The notes below the pieces were generated by a model. The model was not told the DNA's origin, searched no databases, and saw only the letters and a program-made list of their open reading frames with translations. 64,000 bases of DNA from Arenibacter sp041392165 (lineage in GTDB: Bacteria > Bacteroidota > Bacteroidia > Flavobacteriales > Flavobacteriaceae), in the NCBI GenBank assembly GCA_041392165.1, contig JAWKMN010000005.1, forward strand, positions 62,001-126,000. The letters are read 5' to 3'. The position numbers and the translations under genes are program-made. Of the stretch, positions 54,011-62,681 are shown one piece after another. Numbering within the stretch: position 1 is the first letter of the stretch; every line of letters begins with the position of its first letter.

Positions 54011-55423
54011 ATGTGGAATGCTATATTTCTAACACTTTATTTACTTATTGCCCTGGCCATTATCATAAGTATCCTTTTACACGGCGCCAAGCCTTCTAAA
54101 AGTTTGGCTTGGCTACTGGCCATTTTTACCATACCGGTGGGCGGAATGTTCCTTTACCTTCTTTTGGGAAGGAATCGGAGAAAGAATAAGTTGTTGAAAT
54201 TAAAAAAGAAAGCCTTTTTAAATTTACCGGAACCCTTAACGGAGCATATGGCATCCATGAGCGGGAAGTACCAAAAACTAATGACCCTGGTTTACCGAAA
54301 TGCACATTTTCCTCCTACGGACAATAATGACCTTCGACTGTTGAAAGACGGAAAAACGACCTTCGAATCTATCTTCGAAGCTTTGGAAAGTGCCCAATAT
54401 AGGATACATCTACAATATTATATTTTTGAAGAAGGGGAACTTACACAGAAGCTGTTACAACTTTTTGAGCGTAAAATTGCCCAAGGGGTGGAGGTAAGAA
54501 TGATCTACGACGGTATAGGCAGTTTTTCTTTAAGTAAAGCCTATTTGAAAAAATTAAGGACCATTGGGGTAGAGGTATACCCCTTTCTACCTTTCAAGTT
54601 TGGTCGCTTTTTTTCTTCCTTAAACTATAGAAACCATAGAAAGATTATTGTGGTAGATGGCAACGTGGCATTTACCGGAGGAATCAACGTCTCGGACAAA
54701 TATTTGAAAGGTGATGTGGAACTGGGCAACTGGCACGATATGCACCTTAGGTTGGAAGGTACCGCTGCCAGTCATTTGGATTTTGTTTTTGCAATGGATT
54801 GGTACCTGGTTTGCCAAAAGACCATTTCTGTGTTTCCCATGGATACGGATAAAGTTATCCTTAAAAAAAATGAAGGTAGACTGGTCCAAATTGTCTCCGG
54901 GGGGCCGGACGATGATTTTCCTTCTTTGGAACAGACCTATTTTACAATGATCAATAAGGCAAAGAATTATCTGTTTATAACCAATCCTTATATTATACCC
55001 GGACAGGCTTTGATGCAGGCCTTACAGACCGCTGCATTGGGTGGTGTGGATATTCGTTTGATGGTCTCGGAGAATGCCGACAACAAAATAGTAAGTTGGA
55101 GCGTACGGTCTTATTTTGAACCCCTTCTTAAATCCGGGGTCAAGATTTATTTATTTCCTGATGGATTTTTACACAGTAAGATCATAGTTAGTGATGATGC
55201 CATTGCTACTATTGGTACGGCCAATTTGGATGTCAGGAGTTTTGAACAGAACTATGAAGTAAATGCCATTGTTTACGATAGCTCTTTTGCGCAGTTGTTG
55301 AAGGAGGATTTTCTAAGTGATGCCTACTCAAGTAGAATGTTGACATATGAAGATCATATAAAGAGGCCTTGGGGAGACAAGCTAAAAGAGGGTTTTGGAA
55401 AATTGTTTAGTCCGTTGTTATGA
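54011..55423 (+). CDS. cls: Cardiolipin synthase (phospholipase D type)
   Basis: Protein of 470 aa from the ATG at 54011 (MWNAIFLTLYLL); an upstream in-frame TTG at 53975 is rejected because it adds only a polar stretch. Two N-terminal membrane helices (about 3-25 and 32-53) and two HKD active-site motifs: HRKIIVVD (H209, K211, D216) and HSKIIVSD (H388, K390, D395). It joins two phosphatidylglycerol molecules into cardiolipin at the inner membrane. It converges on the D-lactate dehydrogenase gene with a 1-nt gap. Presence beside stress genes fits a role in envelope stress. Confidence 0.94.
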   Translation: MWNAIFLTLYLLIALAIIISILLHGAKPSKSLAWLLAIFTIPVGGMFLYLLLGRNRRKNKLLKLKKKAFLNLPEPLTEHMASMSGKYQKLMTLVYRNAHFPPTDNNDLRLLKDGKTTFESIFEALESAQYRIHLQYYIFEEGELTQKLLQLFERKIAQGVEVRMIYDGIGSFSLSKAYLKKLRTIGVEVYPFLPFKFGRFFSSLNYRNHRKIIVVDGNVAFTGGINVSDKYLKGDVELGNWHDMHLRLEGTAASHLDFVFAMDWYLVCQKTISVFPMDTDKVILKKNEGRLVQIVSGGPDDDFPSLEQTYFTMINKAKNYLFITNPYIIPGQALMQALQTAALGGVDIRLMVSENADNKIVSWSVRSYFEPLLKSGVKIYLFPDGFLHSKIIVSDDAIATIGTANLDVRSFEQNYEVNAIVYDSSFAQLLKEDFLSDAYSSRMLTYEDHIKRPWGDKLKEGFGKLFSPLL

Positions 55424-55424
55424 A

Positions 55425-56429
55425 TTAATTGATCGTTTCAAGACCCAATTCGTTCTTGGACGAACTACCTTCCTCCCAAAGGTTTAGATTTTCAAAAGTA
55501 ACTTCGGCAATATTGGTCAACGCCTCTTTGGTTATAAATCCTTGATGGGGGGTGAGCAGTACATTGGGAAAGGACAATAATTTTATTAATTGCCCGTCTT
55601 TGATCCCTTCGGTAGAATTATCCTTAAAGAACGATCCTATTTCTTTTTCATAAACGTCTGTGCAGTAGCCTCCAATTGCTTTTTTCTCCAGGGCATTGAT
55701 CAATTCTTTAGTTTCCACCAAGGCTCCTCTTGCCGTATTTACTACAGTAACTTCCGGTTTCATTAAGGCCAATTTTTGTTTGTTTATCAAATAATGGCTC
55801 TCTTGGGTGAGTGGAATGTGAAGGCTTATGATATCGGATTGTTCACAAAGTTGGTCCAATGAAGTGTAGGTAAGATTATATAATTGGATAAGTTTATAAT
55901 CAGGTTTAAGGTCGTGGGCCAATATTTTGCAACCAAAACCGTGCATAATCTTCGCCATTACACTGCCAATTTTTCCAGTCCCAACTATACCTATGGTCTT
56001 TCCGTTTAAATCGAAGCCCATGAGGTTGTTTTGAAGAAAATTATAGGAGTGTACCTGCCTATCTGCTAAAACAATCTTCCGGTTAAGTGCCTGTAATAGG
56101 GCAACGGCATGCTCTGCAATGGAGTAGGGGGAATATTCGGGGACATTGGCTACTTTAAGCCCATATTTATGTGCCGTTTTAAGATGTACGTTGTTATGCC
56201 CTGCAGAACGCAGGCTGATATAACGAACTCCCAGTTCCGATAACTTTTCCAAAACCAAAGAGGAGGCATCATCGCCCGAAAATATGGAAACCGCCTTATG
56301 CCCAACAGCTTGGATGGCCGTCTCGGAATTTAATGCATCTTTTGTATAGCTTACCTGATGAAGCTTGTTATTGGCATTGTTTAAAAATGGGATTTCAAAA
56401 TCTTTGGCACTATAGACCAGTAACTTCAT
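55425..56429 (-). CDS. ldhA: D-lactate dehydrogenase (2-hydroxyacid dehydrogenase)
   Basis: Protein of 334 aa. It interconverts pyruvate and D-lactate with NADH, regenerating NAD when oxygen is short. NAD motif GIVGTGKIGSVMAKIM, substrate and catalytic region RSAGHNNVHLKTAHKYGLKV, catalytic Arg in VNTARGALVET, and the catalytic His in LTPHQGFITKEAL. The N-terminus LVYSAKDFEIPFL and length fit D-LDH rather than other 2-hydroxyacid dehydrogenases. Its start overlaps the end of the lipoprotein gene by 20 nt. Confidence 0.92.
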   Translation of the reverse strand: MKLLVYSAKDFEIPFLNNANNKLHQVSYTKDALNSETAIQAVGHKAVSIFSGDDASSLVLEKLSELGVRYISLRSAGHNNVHLKTAHKYGLKVANVPEYSPYSIAEHAVALLQALNRKIVLADRQVHSYNFLQNNLMGFDLNGKTIGIVGTGKIGSVMAKIMHGFGCKILAHDLKPDYKLIQLYNLTYTSLDQLCEQSDIISLHIPLTQESHYLINKQKLALMKPEVTVVNTARGALVETKELINALEKKAIGGYCTDVYEKEIGSFFKDNSTEGIKDGQLIKLLSFPNVLLTPHQGFITKEALTNIAEVTFENLNLWEEGSSSKNELGLETIN

Positions 56430-57066
56430 TTTTTTCTTCTTTGATAAAAATTAAATCTTGGTCTTCCATGGCCATTACTACAAGTTTTATGTAATCCTTT
56501 ATAGTCTTTTGTATGTTCTTGGGGTCGGAGATATCTATACTGCCCCTCCAGATCATTGCCCTTTCCTTGCCCTCACATATACAGTACAGTGTGGTCTCGG
56601 CATGGTAAACCGTAAATTTGTCATAATATCCCTGGTCGTAATAGATGTCCTGATGACTTAGATAATCGTCATTGAATCTTCCTTGGTAATTGTTCCATCT
56701 GGAAATGGATTTCAAAAAGCTTTCCTTATCCTCCGAACCAATGACTTTGGTAAACAGTATGGCGTCAAAATCCTTGTCCAGTAGACTTTGTTCCACATCG
56801 TCAAGTTCTTTCTCGGTTTTATGGGAATCGGTAAAGGAAACATCAAAAATGTCAAGGCTACGCATGGCCTCAACATTTCGTTTGCTGAATTCTTCCTGCA
56901 TTTTGGTTTCGAAGTCCATCCTAGCCTCGGGGTTGGAGGCCATACCTACTATCAATACCTTATTGGCATTGAACAGTACAATGTCCGGATTTTTCCAGTT
57001 TTCTACCAAACTCGTGGAAGAACATCCCGTTAGTAATATGGCGGATAGAATTAATATTTTTTTCAT
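56410..57066 (-). CDS. Uncharacterised lipoprotein
   Basis: Protein of 218 aa with lipoprotein signal (ILLTGC, Cys15). The mature part starts with SSTSLVENWKNPD and VLIVGMASNPEARMDFETKM, a pattern seen in DUF4136-like lipoproteins with an alpha/beta fold, but I cannot confirm the family. The middle is Tyr-rich (DDYLSHQDIYYDQGYYDKFT) and near the end is ERAMIWRGSIDISDP. Likely periplasmic or outer-membrane anchored. Overlap with ldhA suggests shared transcription. Confidence 0.72.
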   Translation of the reverse strand: MKKILILSAILLTGCSSTSLVENWKNPDIVLFNANKVLIVGMASNPEARMDFETKMQEEFSKRNVEAMRSLDIFDVSFTDSHKTEKELDDVEQSLLDKDFDAILFTKVIGSEDKESFLKSISRWNNYQGRFNDDYLSHQDIYYDQGYYDKFTVYHAETTLYCICEGKERAMIWRGSIDISDPKNIQKTIKDYIKLVVMAMEDQDLIFIKEEKNEVTGL

Positions 57067-57150
57067 GGTAAAGGCCTTTGTAATTTAAGGAATGGTTGCC
57101 AAGGTAATGGAAGTACCTATGAAATAATATGACGTTGGTCAGTTATGCCC

Positions 57151-57579
57151 TTATTTCACTTCTGGTTCGTTCATTATAAGAATACTCCCGGTATAGTTGA
57201 AAATTTCGCTTTTCAGATTTTGATAATCCCCTTGGCATGTATCTACCTCTAATTGTAGGCTGTTATTTTTTTTAATATTTTCTTCGCTAAGGGAGCTTTC
57301 TGGGACATCCAAGCTACCGCCCAAATTGTTTTCGTGTACCGAAATTTGGGTTCTTATGGCCGCATTTCTTTTTTCGATAAGCCCCAAACGGGTTTTGTAA
57401 TCCTGTAAACGTTCAAAGAGATTGGGAATATGGGGCTTAAAGGCATTGGAATCCAATAGGCGTTTTATAAAAATAATTTCATCGTCCATTAATTGAAACT
57501 TTGTTTTCCATTGCTGGATTTTCCAGTGCAATAGGGGAATATTATTCCCGTTATCCGTGGCCGTATTTTTCTTTTCCAT
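57151..57579 (-). CDS. Uncharacterised coiled-coil protein
   Basis: Protein of 142 aa, almost entirely charged helix (WKIQQWKTKFQLMDDEIIFI, LFERLQDYKTRLGLIEKRNA, NNSLQLEVDTCQGDYQNLKS). No signal peptide or membrane segment and no enzymatic motif. Coiled-coil proteins of this size may bind partners, but none is evident. It lies between the beta-CASP nuclease (66-nt gap) and the lipoprotein, on the same strand. Confidence 0.65.
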   Translation of the reverse strand: MEKKNTATDNGNNIPLLHWKIQQWKTKFQLMDDEIIFIKRLLDSNAFKPHIPNLFERLQDYKTRLGLIEKRNAAIRTQISVHENNLGGSLDVPESSLSEENIKKNNSLQLEVDTCQGDYQNLKSEIFNYTGSILIMNEPEVK

Positions 57580-57644
57580 TTTTTTGATCTTGGATAAAGT
57601 TAAGAACTTTTAAAAACGAAGCAATGGGATTCGTCATTTCAGTG

Positions 57645-59015
57645 TTAAATAATTATTTCTTGAATGTCATTGAGTTTCGGAACATGTACGTTCCAACCGT
57701 GAACATCCCTGATCTTTACCCTAAAGGCATCGAGGGAAGTAGGTTCCCCATGGATAAGGAATACTTTTTCGGGAATATTTTCAATGTCCCCCATCCAATG
57801 TAATAATTCGCTTTGATCGGCATGGGCCGATAGACTTTCCAAATGATGGATCTTGCTCCTCACCGGATAATATTTTCCAAACAGTTTTAGTTCATGGCCC
57901 CCTTCCAACAGTTGGCGCCCACGGGTTCCTTCTGCTTGGAAACCTACCAATAAAATTGAAGTTGAAGGTAGGGCTACCCACTGTTTCAAATAGGTAAGTA
58001 CCCTGCCTCCGGTAACCATACCGCTTCCGGCTATTACAATTTTAGACCTGGGATCGTCAATGGTCTTCCAAGTGTCCGCATAGGAGGTTATAATATTAAA
58101 ATGATTGCACATGGCCTTGTATTCGTTCATGGACATTTTGTGCCAATGGGAAAATTGTTCAAAAACGGATAGTACATTATTGCCCATGGGGCTATCTATA
58201 AAAATGGGGATATTCGGGATCTTGTTTTTTTTATACAATTGCCAAAGCAGGTACATTAAAGATTGCAGTCGCTCTACGGCAAAGGACGGGATAACTAGAT
58301 TTCCCCTTTCCCGAATAGTTGTTTTAACAAGATTGCCGAGTATATTTTCTACATCTTCATCAGGATGCAATTTATTTCCATAGGTGCTTTCCACGAAAAG
58401 GTAATCGGCCCATTTTGGACGCTCCGGTGCCTCCAATAGGTAATCATGGAGCCTGCCAATATCTCCGGAAAAAACGAACAGTTTTCCAAAGATTTCAAGT
58501 TCAATAAAGGTCGCTCCAATGATATGTCCGTTATATCTGTATTTGAAACGTATGTTATGGGATAAGGTAATCCAAACATCCTTTTCACGGGATTCGAATA
58601 GGTCAATGGTACGCTCCGCATCCCTTATGGTATAAAATGGCAATGCCGGGCTATGCTTGCTATATCCTTCCTTATTGGCCTGTTCGGCTTCTTCTTCATG
58701 TATTTTGGCACTGTCCAATAGAATTATTCGAGTAACGGCCAAAGTGGGGGCCGTACCTATAATTTCTCCTTTAAAGCCCTCTTTTAATAATCTGGGCAGG
58801 TATCCTGTATGGTCCAGGTGTCCGTGCGTTAACAGGACCAAATCTATTTTGGAGGAATCTATGGGCAAGGGACTCCAGTTTTGTTGACGTAGTTCTTTAA
58901 GTCCTTGAAACATGCCGCAATCTACCATAATGTTCAATTCAGGGGTTTCCAAATAGAATTTGGAACCTGTAACGGTTCCGGAGGCACCCAAGAAATGGAT
59001 TTTTACAGTATTCAT
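57645..59015 (-). CDS. MBL-fold/beta-CASP RNA nuclease, YsmA/CPSF-like
   Basis: Protein of 456 aa, cytoplasmic. Zinc site THGHLDHTG (H64, H66, D68, H69), then SGDIGR, the beta-CASP insert (about 205-350: VIPSFAVERLQSL, IPIFIDSPMG, VIAGSGMVTGG), RMBL end LSAHADQSELL and FLIHGEP. Such proteins in bacteria are RNA endo- or exonucleases related to CPSF-73. It is followed in the run by the ATP-cone/nuclease gene (3-nt gap upstream), which suggests a joint job on nucleic acids under stress. Confidence 0.93.
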   Translation of the reverse strand: MNTVKIHFLGASGTVTGSKFYLETPELNIMVDCGMFQGLKELRQQNWSPLPIDSSKIDLVLLTHGHLDHTGYLPRLLKEGFKGEIIGTAPTLAVTRIILLDSAKIHEEEAEQANKEGYSKHSPALPFYTIRDAERTIDLFESREKDVWITLSHNIRFKYRYNGHIIGATFIELEIFGKLFVFSGDIGRLHDYLLEAPERPKWADYLFVESTYGNKLHPDEDVENILGNLVKTTIRERGNLVIPSFAVERLQSLMYLLWQLYKKNKIPNIPIFIDSPMGNNVLSVFEQFSHWHKMSMNEYKAMCNHFNIITSYADTWKTIDDPRSKIVIAGSGMVTGGRVLTYLKQWVALPSTSILLVGFQAEGTRGRQLLEGGHELKLFGKYYPVRSKIHHLESLSAHADQSELLHWMGDIENIPEKVFLIHGEPTSLDAFRVKIRDVHGWNVHVPKLNDIQEIII

Positions 59016-59018
59016 GGT

Positions 59019-59864
59019 TTAGGGGTTACAAAGTTGTTTAATTTCTTCAAGAATTTTTTCCTTTCTTGTATTGGAGATTCCCAAATGGTCCAGAAAAAAC
59101 CTGTCCCTCCAAAGTTGTCTGCACAACACGATGTCCCTGCCCAATAGAAACTGTTTTTCCCTTTTGCTGAGCAGTGTGGATACGGTGATGGGGTAAAGCC
59201 CCAGACGATCGATACGGTCTTTAAGCCCATCATTTAGAGGTAGGTCCCAGCTCAATAAATATAAGCCGGCACATTTGCCATAGGCTATGGCATCGGCCGT
59301 AAACCTGGTATTGGTTACTACCCAGCCTATATCCATTTTTTTGGTTTCATTTTTTTTGGTGGCCCAATGTGTTTTTACATCCTTATATCTGGAATGGATG
59401 TAGAGGGGAATCTTAACATTGCAGTTTCGCCCTTCCTCCGAGTGGAACTTACATTCTATAATGGTGATGGTTCCATTTTTTTCTGCAATTACATCAATTT
59501 CATGGGTTACACAGATACCGTTCATAATTTCACCCACACGGGTTTGATAACCCGAATACTCCAAGATGGCAGCTACAAAACGCTCAAAGGGAAATCCGGT
59601 AGGTCCCAATTCGTAGAGTGCTTTTTTTAATTTGTATTTTGATGCAAAGACCGATTTGTTTTTTTTTAACAATGCATAGGCCCTGTTGTAGATTTCCTTT
59701 GTGGATATCCCGTCATAAAGTTCATCTTTTACCTTGTCAACAATTTTTTCAACAACCTTAGGGTCCGCACCACTGTATTTAAGGGAGTTACGAAGTTTGT
59801 CCAAAGAAAATTTGGTTCGTTTCCCTGAGGATTTTAGAATTTCAACGTCCAATTCCTTTTCCAT
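59019..59864 (-). CDS. ATP-cone and PD-(D/E)XK nuclease fusion
   Basis: Protein of 281 aa. An ATP-cone domain (about 5-90: VEILKSSGKRTKFSLDKLRNSL, DGISTKEIYNRAYALLKKN), known from NrdR and ribonucleotide reductase as a nucleotide sensor, is joined to an Mrr/restriction-like domain (about 91-200: GFPFERFVAAILEYSGY, E94; HEIDVIAEKNGTITIIECKF with D124, E137, K139). A helical tail follows. The architecture implies a nuclease switched by ATP/dATP binding; target and trigger are unknown. It overlaps nothing, with gaps of 3 nt (to the beta-CASP gene) and 1 nt (to mscS). Confidence 0.86.
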   Translation of the reverse strand: MEKELDVEILKSSGKRTKFSLDKLRNSLKYSGADPKVVEKIVDKVKDELYDGISTKEIYNRAYALLKKNKSVFASKYKLKKALYELGPTGFPFERFVAAILEYSGYQTRVGEIMNGICVTHEIDVIAEKNGTITIIECKFHSEEGRNCNVKIPLYIHSRYKDVKTHWATKKNETKKMDIGWVVTNTRFTADAIAYGKCAGLYLLSWDLPLNDGLKDRIDRLGLYPITVSTLLSKREKQFLLGRDIVLCRQLWRDRFFLDHLGISNTRKEKILEEIKQLCNP

Positions 59865-59865
59865 A

Positions 59866-60765
59866 TCACTGTTTTAAATGAATGTCCAATTCCGGTATTT
59901 TAAGAAGTTGTAAGGTGGTGGAAGCTAATTTTACTTTGTCATCCGTGGCCATAAGTGCCTGTACTATCTTCTCGAACAGCTCATGTTTTGTATTGCGCCT
60001 TAATTTATAATCAGTGATATACCTCAAATTCAAGGCTATCCAATTATCGGTCGGACTAATGGCCAAGGTGGGGGCAATGTTGGCATTTTCAATATAATAG
60101 TGTTCCACCATTTCCTCCCATTTGGCCAAGGACCCTTTGGTATATTCGGAAAGAAAATGAGTGGCCTCTTTCAGGACCAATTTTTTTGCCAATGCCATGT
60201 CGGAATCATAGGTTACAAATATATTAAGTTCGTCCCAAACAAAAGGGAAATCCATGGAATAGTTCTTTATGGGGCCTTTAAATACAAAGGCATTGCTGAT
60301 CTTAACGATTCTGCCCGAATAATTGTCACTGCTTACCCATTCCCCAATTTCCATTAGGGTAGTATAGATGCTATCTATGTCAATAACATCCCCCTTGATA
60401 CCGTTAATTTCAATACGGTCTCCAGGTTTGTAGACTTTTACAAAAAAGATATAGAAAGATCCCGCTATACTTAGGATCAATTCTTGTAGGGTAAAGGTTA
60501 TTCCGGCAGTGAACAGACCAATGATAATGGTATAATCCTTAATGTTTTCCACAGTAAATACCATTAGGATCAATAGTACAATAAGTACATAGCCTATAAT
60601 CTCAACACTTTTTTGCGCCTTATACCTAACCGATGTGTTGTCTATTCTTTTTTTTAGGATTCTTCGAAGAAACCCAATGAAAAATACAATGGCCAGTATC
60701 CACAATAAAAGTTTCACAATCCTTAATACTACCGGGTCGTTAATAAAGTCCAATGGACTGTTCAT
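59866..60765 (-). CDS. MscS-family mechanosensitive channel
   Basis: Protein of 299 aa with three hydrophobic helices (about 13-33, 53-72, 78-112) and the MscS pore and beta domain (GITFTLQELILSIAGSFYIF, then VYKPGDRIEINGIKGDVIDID). Short form of the family; the Ala/Gly-rich pore helix typical of E. coli MscS is less clear. It releases solutes on osmotic downshock, and some members conduct specific ions. A one-base gap to the ATP-cone gene on the same strand supports one operon. Confidence 0.9.
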   Translation of the reverse strand: MNSPLDFINDPVVLRIVKLLLWILAIVFFIGFLRRILKKRIDNTSVRYKAQKSVEIIGYVLIVLLILMVFTVENIKDYTIIIGLFTAGITFTLQELILSIAGSFYIFFVKVYKPGDRIEINGIKGDVIDIDSIYTTLMEIGEWVSSDNYSGRIVKISNAFVFKGPIKNYSMDFPFVWDELNIFVTYDSDMALAKKLVLKEATHFLSEYTKGSLAKWEEMVEHYYIENANIAPTLAISPTDNWIALNLRYITDYKLRRNTKHELFEKIVQALMATDDKVKLASTTLQLLKIPELDIHLKQ

Positions 60766-60791
60766 GGGCTATGGATTTAGTCAATAGAATT

Positions 60792-60812
60792 CCCTGAGGT
60801 AGATCCTCGGGG
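60792..60812. repeat. Dispersed palindromic repeat, family 1 fragment
   Basis: CCCTGAGG (60792-60799) and CCTCGGGG (60805-60812) pair in 7 of 8 positions plus a G-T wobble. CCTCGGGG and the adjacent GGTAG match the family 1 core at 1575-1596. Confidence 0.45.
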
Positions 60813-60900
60813 ATACAGTTATAGGAAGTCAGGATGCACGGCCTTGGATTATTTTGTTCGGTATCTTGGTTCTTATAACGTATGGGTCTTGCTTTCGATA

Positions 60901-60922
60901 CCTGGCGCGCTCTGCGTCGAGG
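60901..60922. repeat. Dispersed palindromic repeat, family 1 variant
   Basis: GCTCTGCGTCGAGG followed by GGTTGATT resembles the GGCTCTGCCCCGAGG copy near 61571. Stem pairing is partly lost, so this copy looks decayed. Confidence 0.4.
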
Positions 60923-60984
60923 TGGTTGATTAAGATGTCCAGAACAAAATTTGTTTCAGCGGTCTCCCAATTAAAAACAGCCAA

Positions 60985-61398
60985 CTATTTTTTTTCGCCA
61001 AAAAAGTCCCGAACCAATGCCTTGGTCTGGTTCTCGGTCATACTGTCGGCTTTGGTAACGGTTTTTACTTTTCCTGCCAGGCCTTTGTGGCGTTCCAAAA
61101 GTTCTTTTCTAAACTTTTCATTGGTATCTGCCGGACCAAAAAGCGCTATGGCATCTGCATCCTCTATGGCATCTGTAAGTTTTTTAAAATATGCCTTTAG
61201 TTGTGCTTTCTCCCTTTCCAGATAGGTACGATCATGTGTAATATCTTGGGTTGCACCAGATTTTGTCCTTGGCCCTGAACTACCTTTTCGATTAAAAAAT
61301 TCGATCTCCGAAAAAATGGTTTCCAAATTATCTTCTTCGTTGTACAAACGGACGATATGGGCCTTTTCCCTGTCCATCCATATTCCAATATTTTTCAT
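60985..61398 (-). CDS. Small eRF1-domain-3-like protein
   Basis: Protein of 137 aa, cytoplasmic. Start MKNIGIWMDREKAHIVRLY is followed by a helical middle and DADAIALFGPADTNEKFRKEL, a segment resembling the L7Ae/eRF1 C-terminal fold seen in host-attachment-like and VLRF1-type bacterial proteins. The end MTENQTKALVRDFFGEKK matches that fold too. Ribosome or RNA binding is plausible but unproven. It is flanked by a hairpin-dense region on one side and repeats on the other. Confidence 0.68.
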   Translation of the reverse strand: MKNIGIWMDREKAHIVRLYNEEDNLETIFSEIEFFNRKGSSGPRTKSGATQDITHDRTYLEREKAQLKAYFKKLTDAIEDADAIALFGPADTNEKFRKELLERHKGLAGKVKTVTKADSMTENQTKALVRDFFGEKK

Positions 61399-61778
61399 CT
61401 GTTAATATTTATTGTTTTTTAAATCTTTATAATTCCCCGACGGCTCTGCTTCGGGGTTTCCGATCATACCTCCCCTTGGGGGAGGTTGGAATTGCGAAAA
61501 AGCAATTCCGGGTGGGGTGAAATACAAAATTTCGGCTTTTGGCCCTAAGGCCAAAATGAAACCGGTGAAATACCTCTACGGCTCTGCCCCGAGGATAGTC
61601 GGTTTCAAGAATTTTTTTTATTGGTTAGACCTGCCTTTGTCGGCTGGCTTAAGTACTCATATCTTTTCTATCATTACCGGGTTCGTGAACCTTCGGTTTC
61701 GCCAATTAACATTCCGTCCCGATAATTATCGGGAGGTATCAACTTTATGGCTATGGCTCATTTCATAATATAGCTTAT
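61399..61778. other. 380-nt intergenic region packed with palindromes
   Basis: Seven hairpins or palindromes between the eRF1-like gene and the usp gene: 61435-61456 (CCCCGA/TCGGGG), 61469-61485 (CCTCCCC/GGGGAGG), 61488-61509 (GGAATTGC/GCAATTCC), 61537-61556 (TTTTGGCC/GGCCAAAA), 61558-61596 (GAAACCG/CGGTTTC enclosing a family 1 copy near 61565-61584), 61680-61691 (GGTTC/GAACC) and 61717-61734 (18-nt perfect palindrome, half TCCCGATAA). A family 2 copy lies at 61630-61647. No convincing gene. Confidence 0.75.
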
Positions 61779-62624
61779 TTAAGGTTCGTTCAAAGCCAAA
61801 ATAGGTACGGTGGCATCGTAACCAATTTCCTTGACCAATGGCTTGGAAAAAATGCTATGGAATAGAAAATGCTTTTTGTTAATGAATGCTATCATATTGC
61901 TGTTTCTACTCTCGACAAACGCAGTTATTCCCTGGGCGATGTTCTTATCCGTAAGTGTATGGAAGCTATGATCAACATTTTTGAGGATATCGTCCAGCAG
62001 TTGTTTATGGGTTTCCTGTTCTTCGTCCAGTACAGTTTTTTTTGTAAAATGTAAAATGCGTATGGACGTATTGTGCATCTTGGCGATTTCGATCAAATAA
62101 TTCAATTCCATGCCGCTAAAGGCAGATTTATAATTGGTTGGAAATACAATTTCCTTGGGAATAGTAAACTGTAGTCCATCCGGAATAGCCATGACCGGAC
62201 ACTCCCTTATATACTCCATGGCATTTACCGTATTACTCCCAAATATAATCCCCTTGGCTCCTGTGGCTCCCTGGGTACCCATGATAACAAGGTCTATATC
62301 CTTATTGGCAATGGTCTGTTTCATGGCTTCAGAGAGAAAATTGAAAGAAGAAATGGTGTGATAACTATGCTTTGGGTTGTTGTGGCGAAGCTTCAGCATG
62401 TTCAATAGTTTGGCCAATTCTTCCTCTGACGCCCTTTTGGCCGTTTCGTATTCCGCACTGCCGGGTTCCGGCATTATAAGGGTCCCGGTGGTGTAATTGT
62501 CCAAATGGAATACATTTAAAAAATAGAACTCGCACTTAATTTTTGCATAAAGATCCAAGCCATAGCGGATAGCGTTCAGCGCATTTTTGGAGAAATCGGT
62601 AGGGATTAATATTTTTTTGTCCAT
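61779..62624 (-). CDS. Universal stress protein, two Usp domains (1)
   Basis: Protein of 281 aa with two UspA folds. Domain 1 (about 1-145) has ILIPTDFSKNALNAIRYGLD and the ATP-binding MGTQGATGAKGIIFGSNTVN, ending CPVMAIPDG. Domain 2 lacks that motif and is shorter. Usp proteins bind ATP or nucleotides and support survival under starvation, low oxygen or membrane stress. Together with two further usp genes upstream on the same strand it forms a usp cluster. Confidence 0.93.
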   Translation of the reverse strand: MDKKILIPTDFSKNALNAIRYGLDLYAKIKCEFYFLNVFHLDNYTTGTLIMPEPGSAEYETAKRASEEELAKLLNMLKLRHNNPKHSYHTISSFNFLSEAMKQTIANKDIDLVIMGTQGATGAKGIIFGSNTVNAMEYIRECPVMAIPDGLQFTIPKEIVFPTNYKSAFSGMELNYLIEIAKMHNTSIRILHFTKKTVLDEEQETHKQLLDDILKNVDHSFHTLTDKNIAQGITAFVESRNSNMIAFINKKHFLFHSIFSKPLVKEIGYDATVPILALNEP

Positions 62625-62681
62625 GACAGTGCTTTAATATTTAAAAATAATACGGTTTTATGACAGTTTCTATGACAACGG

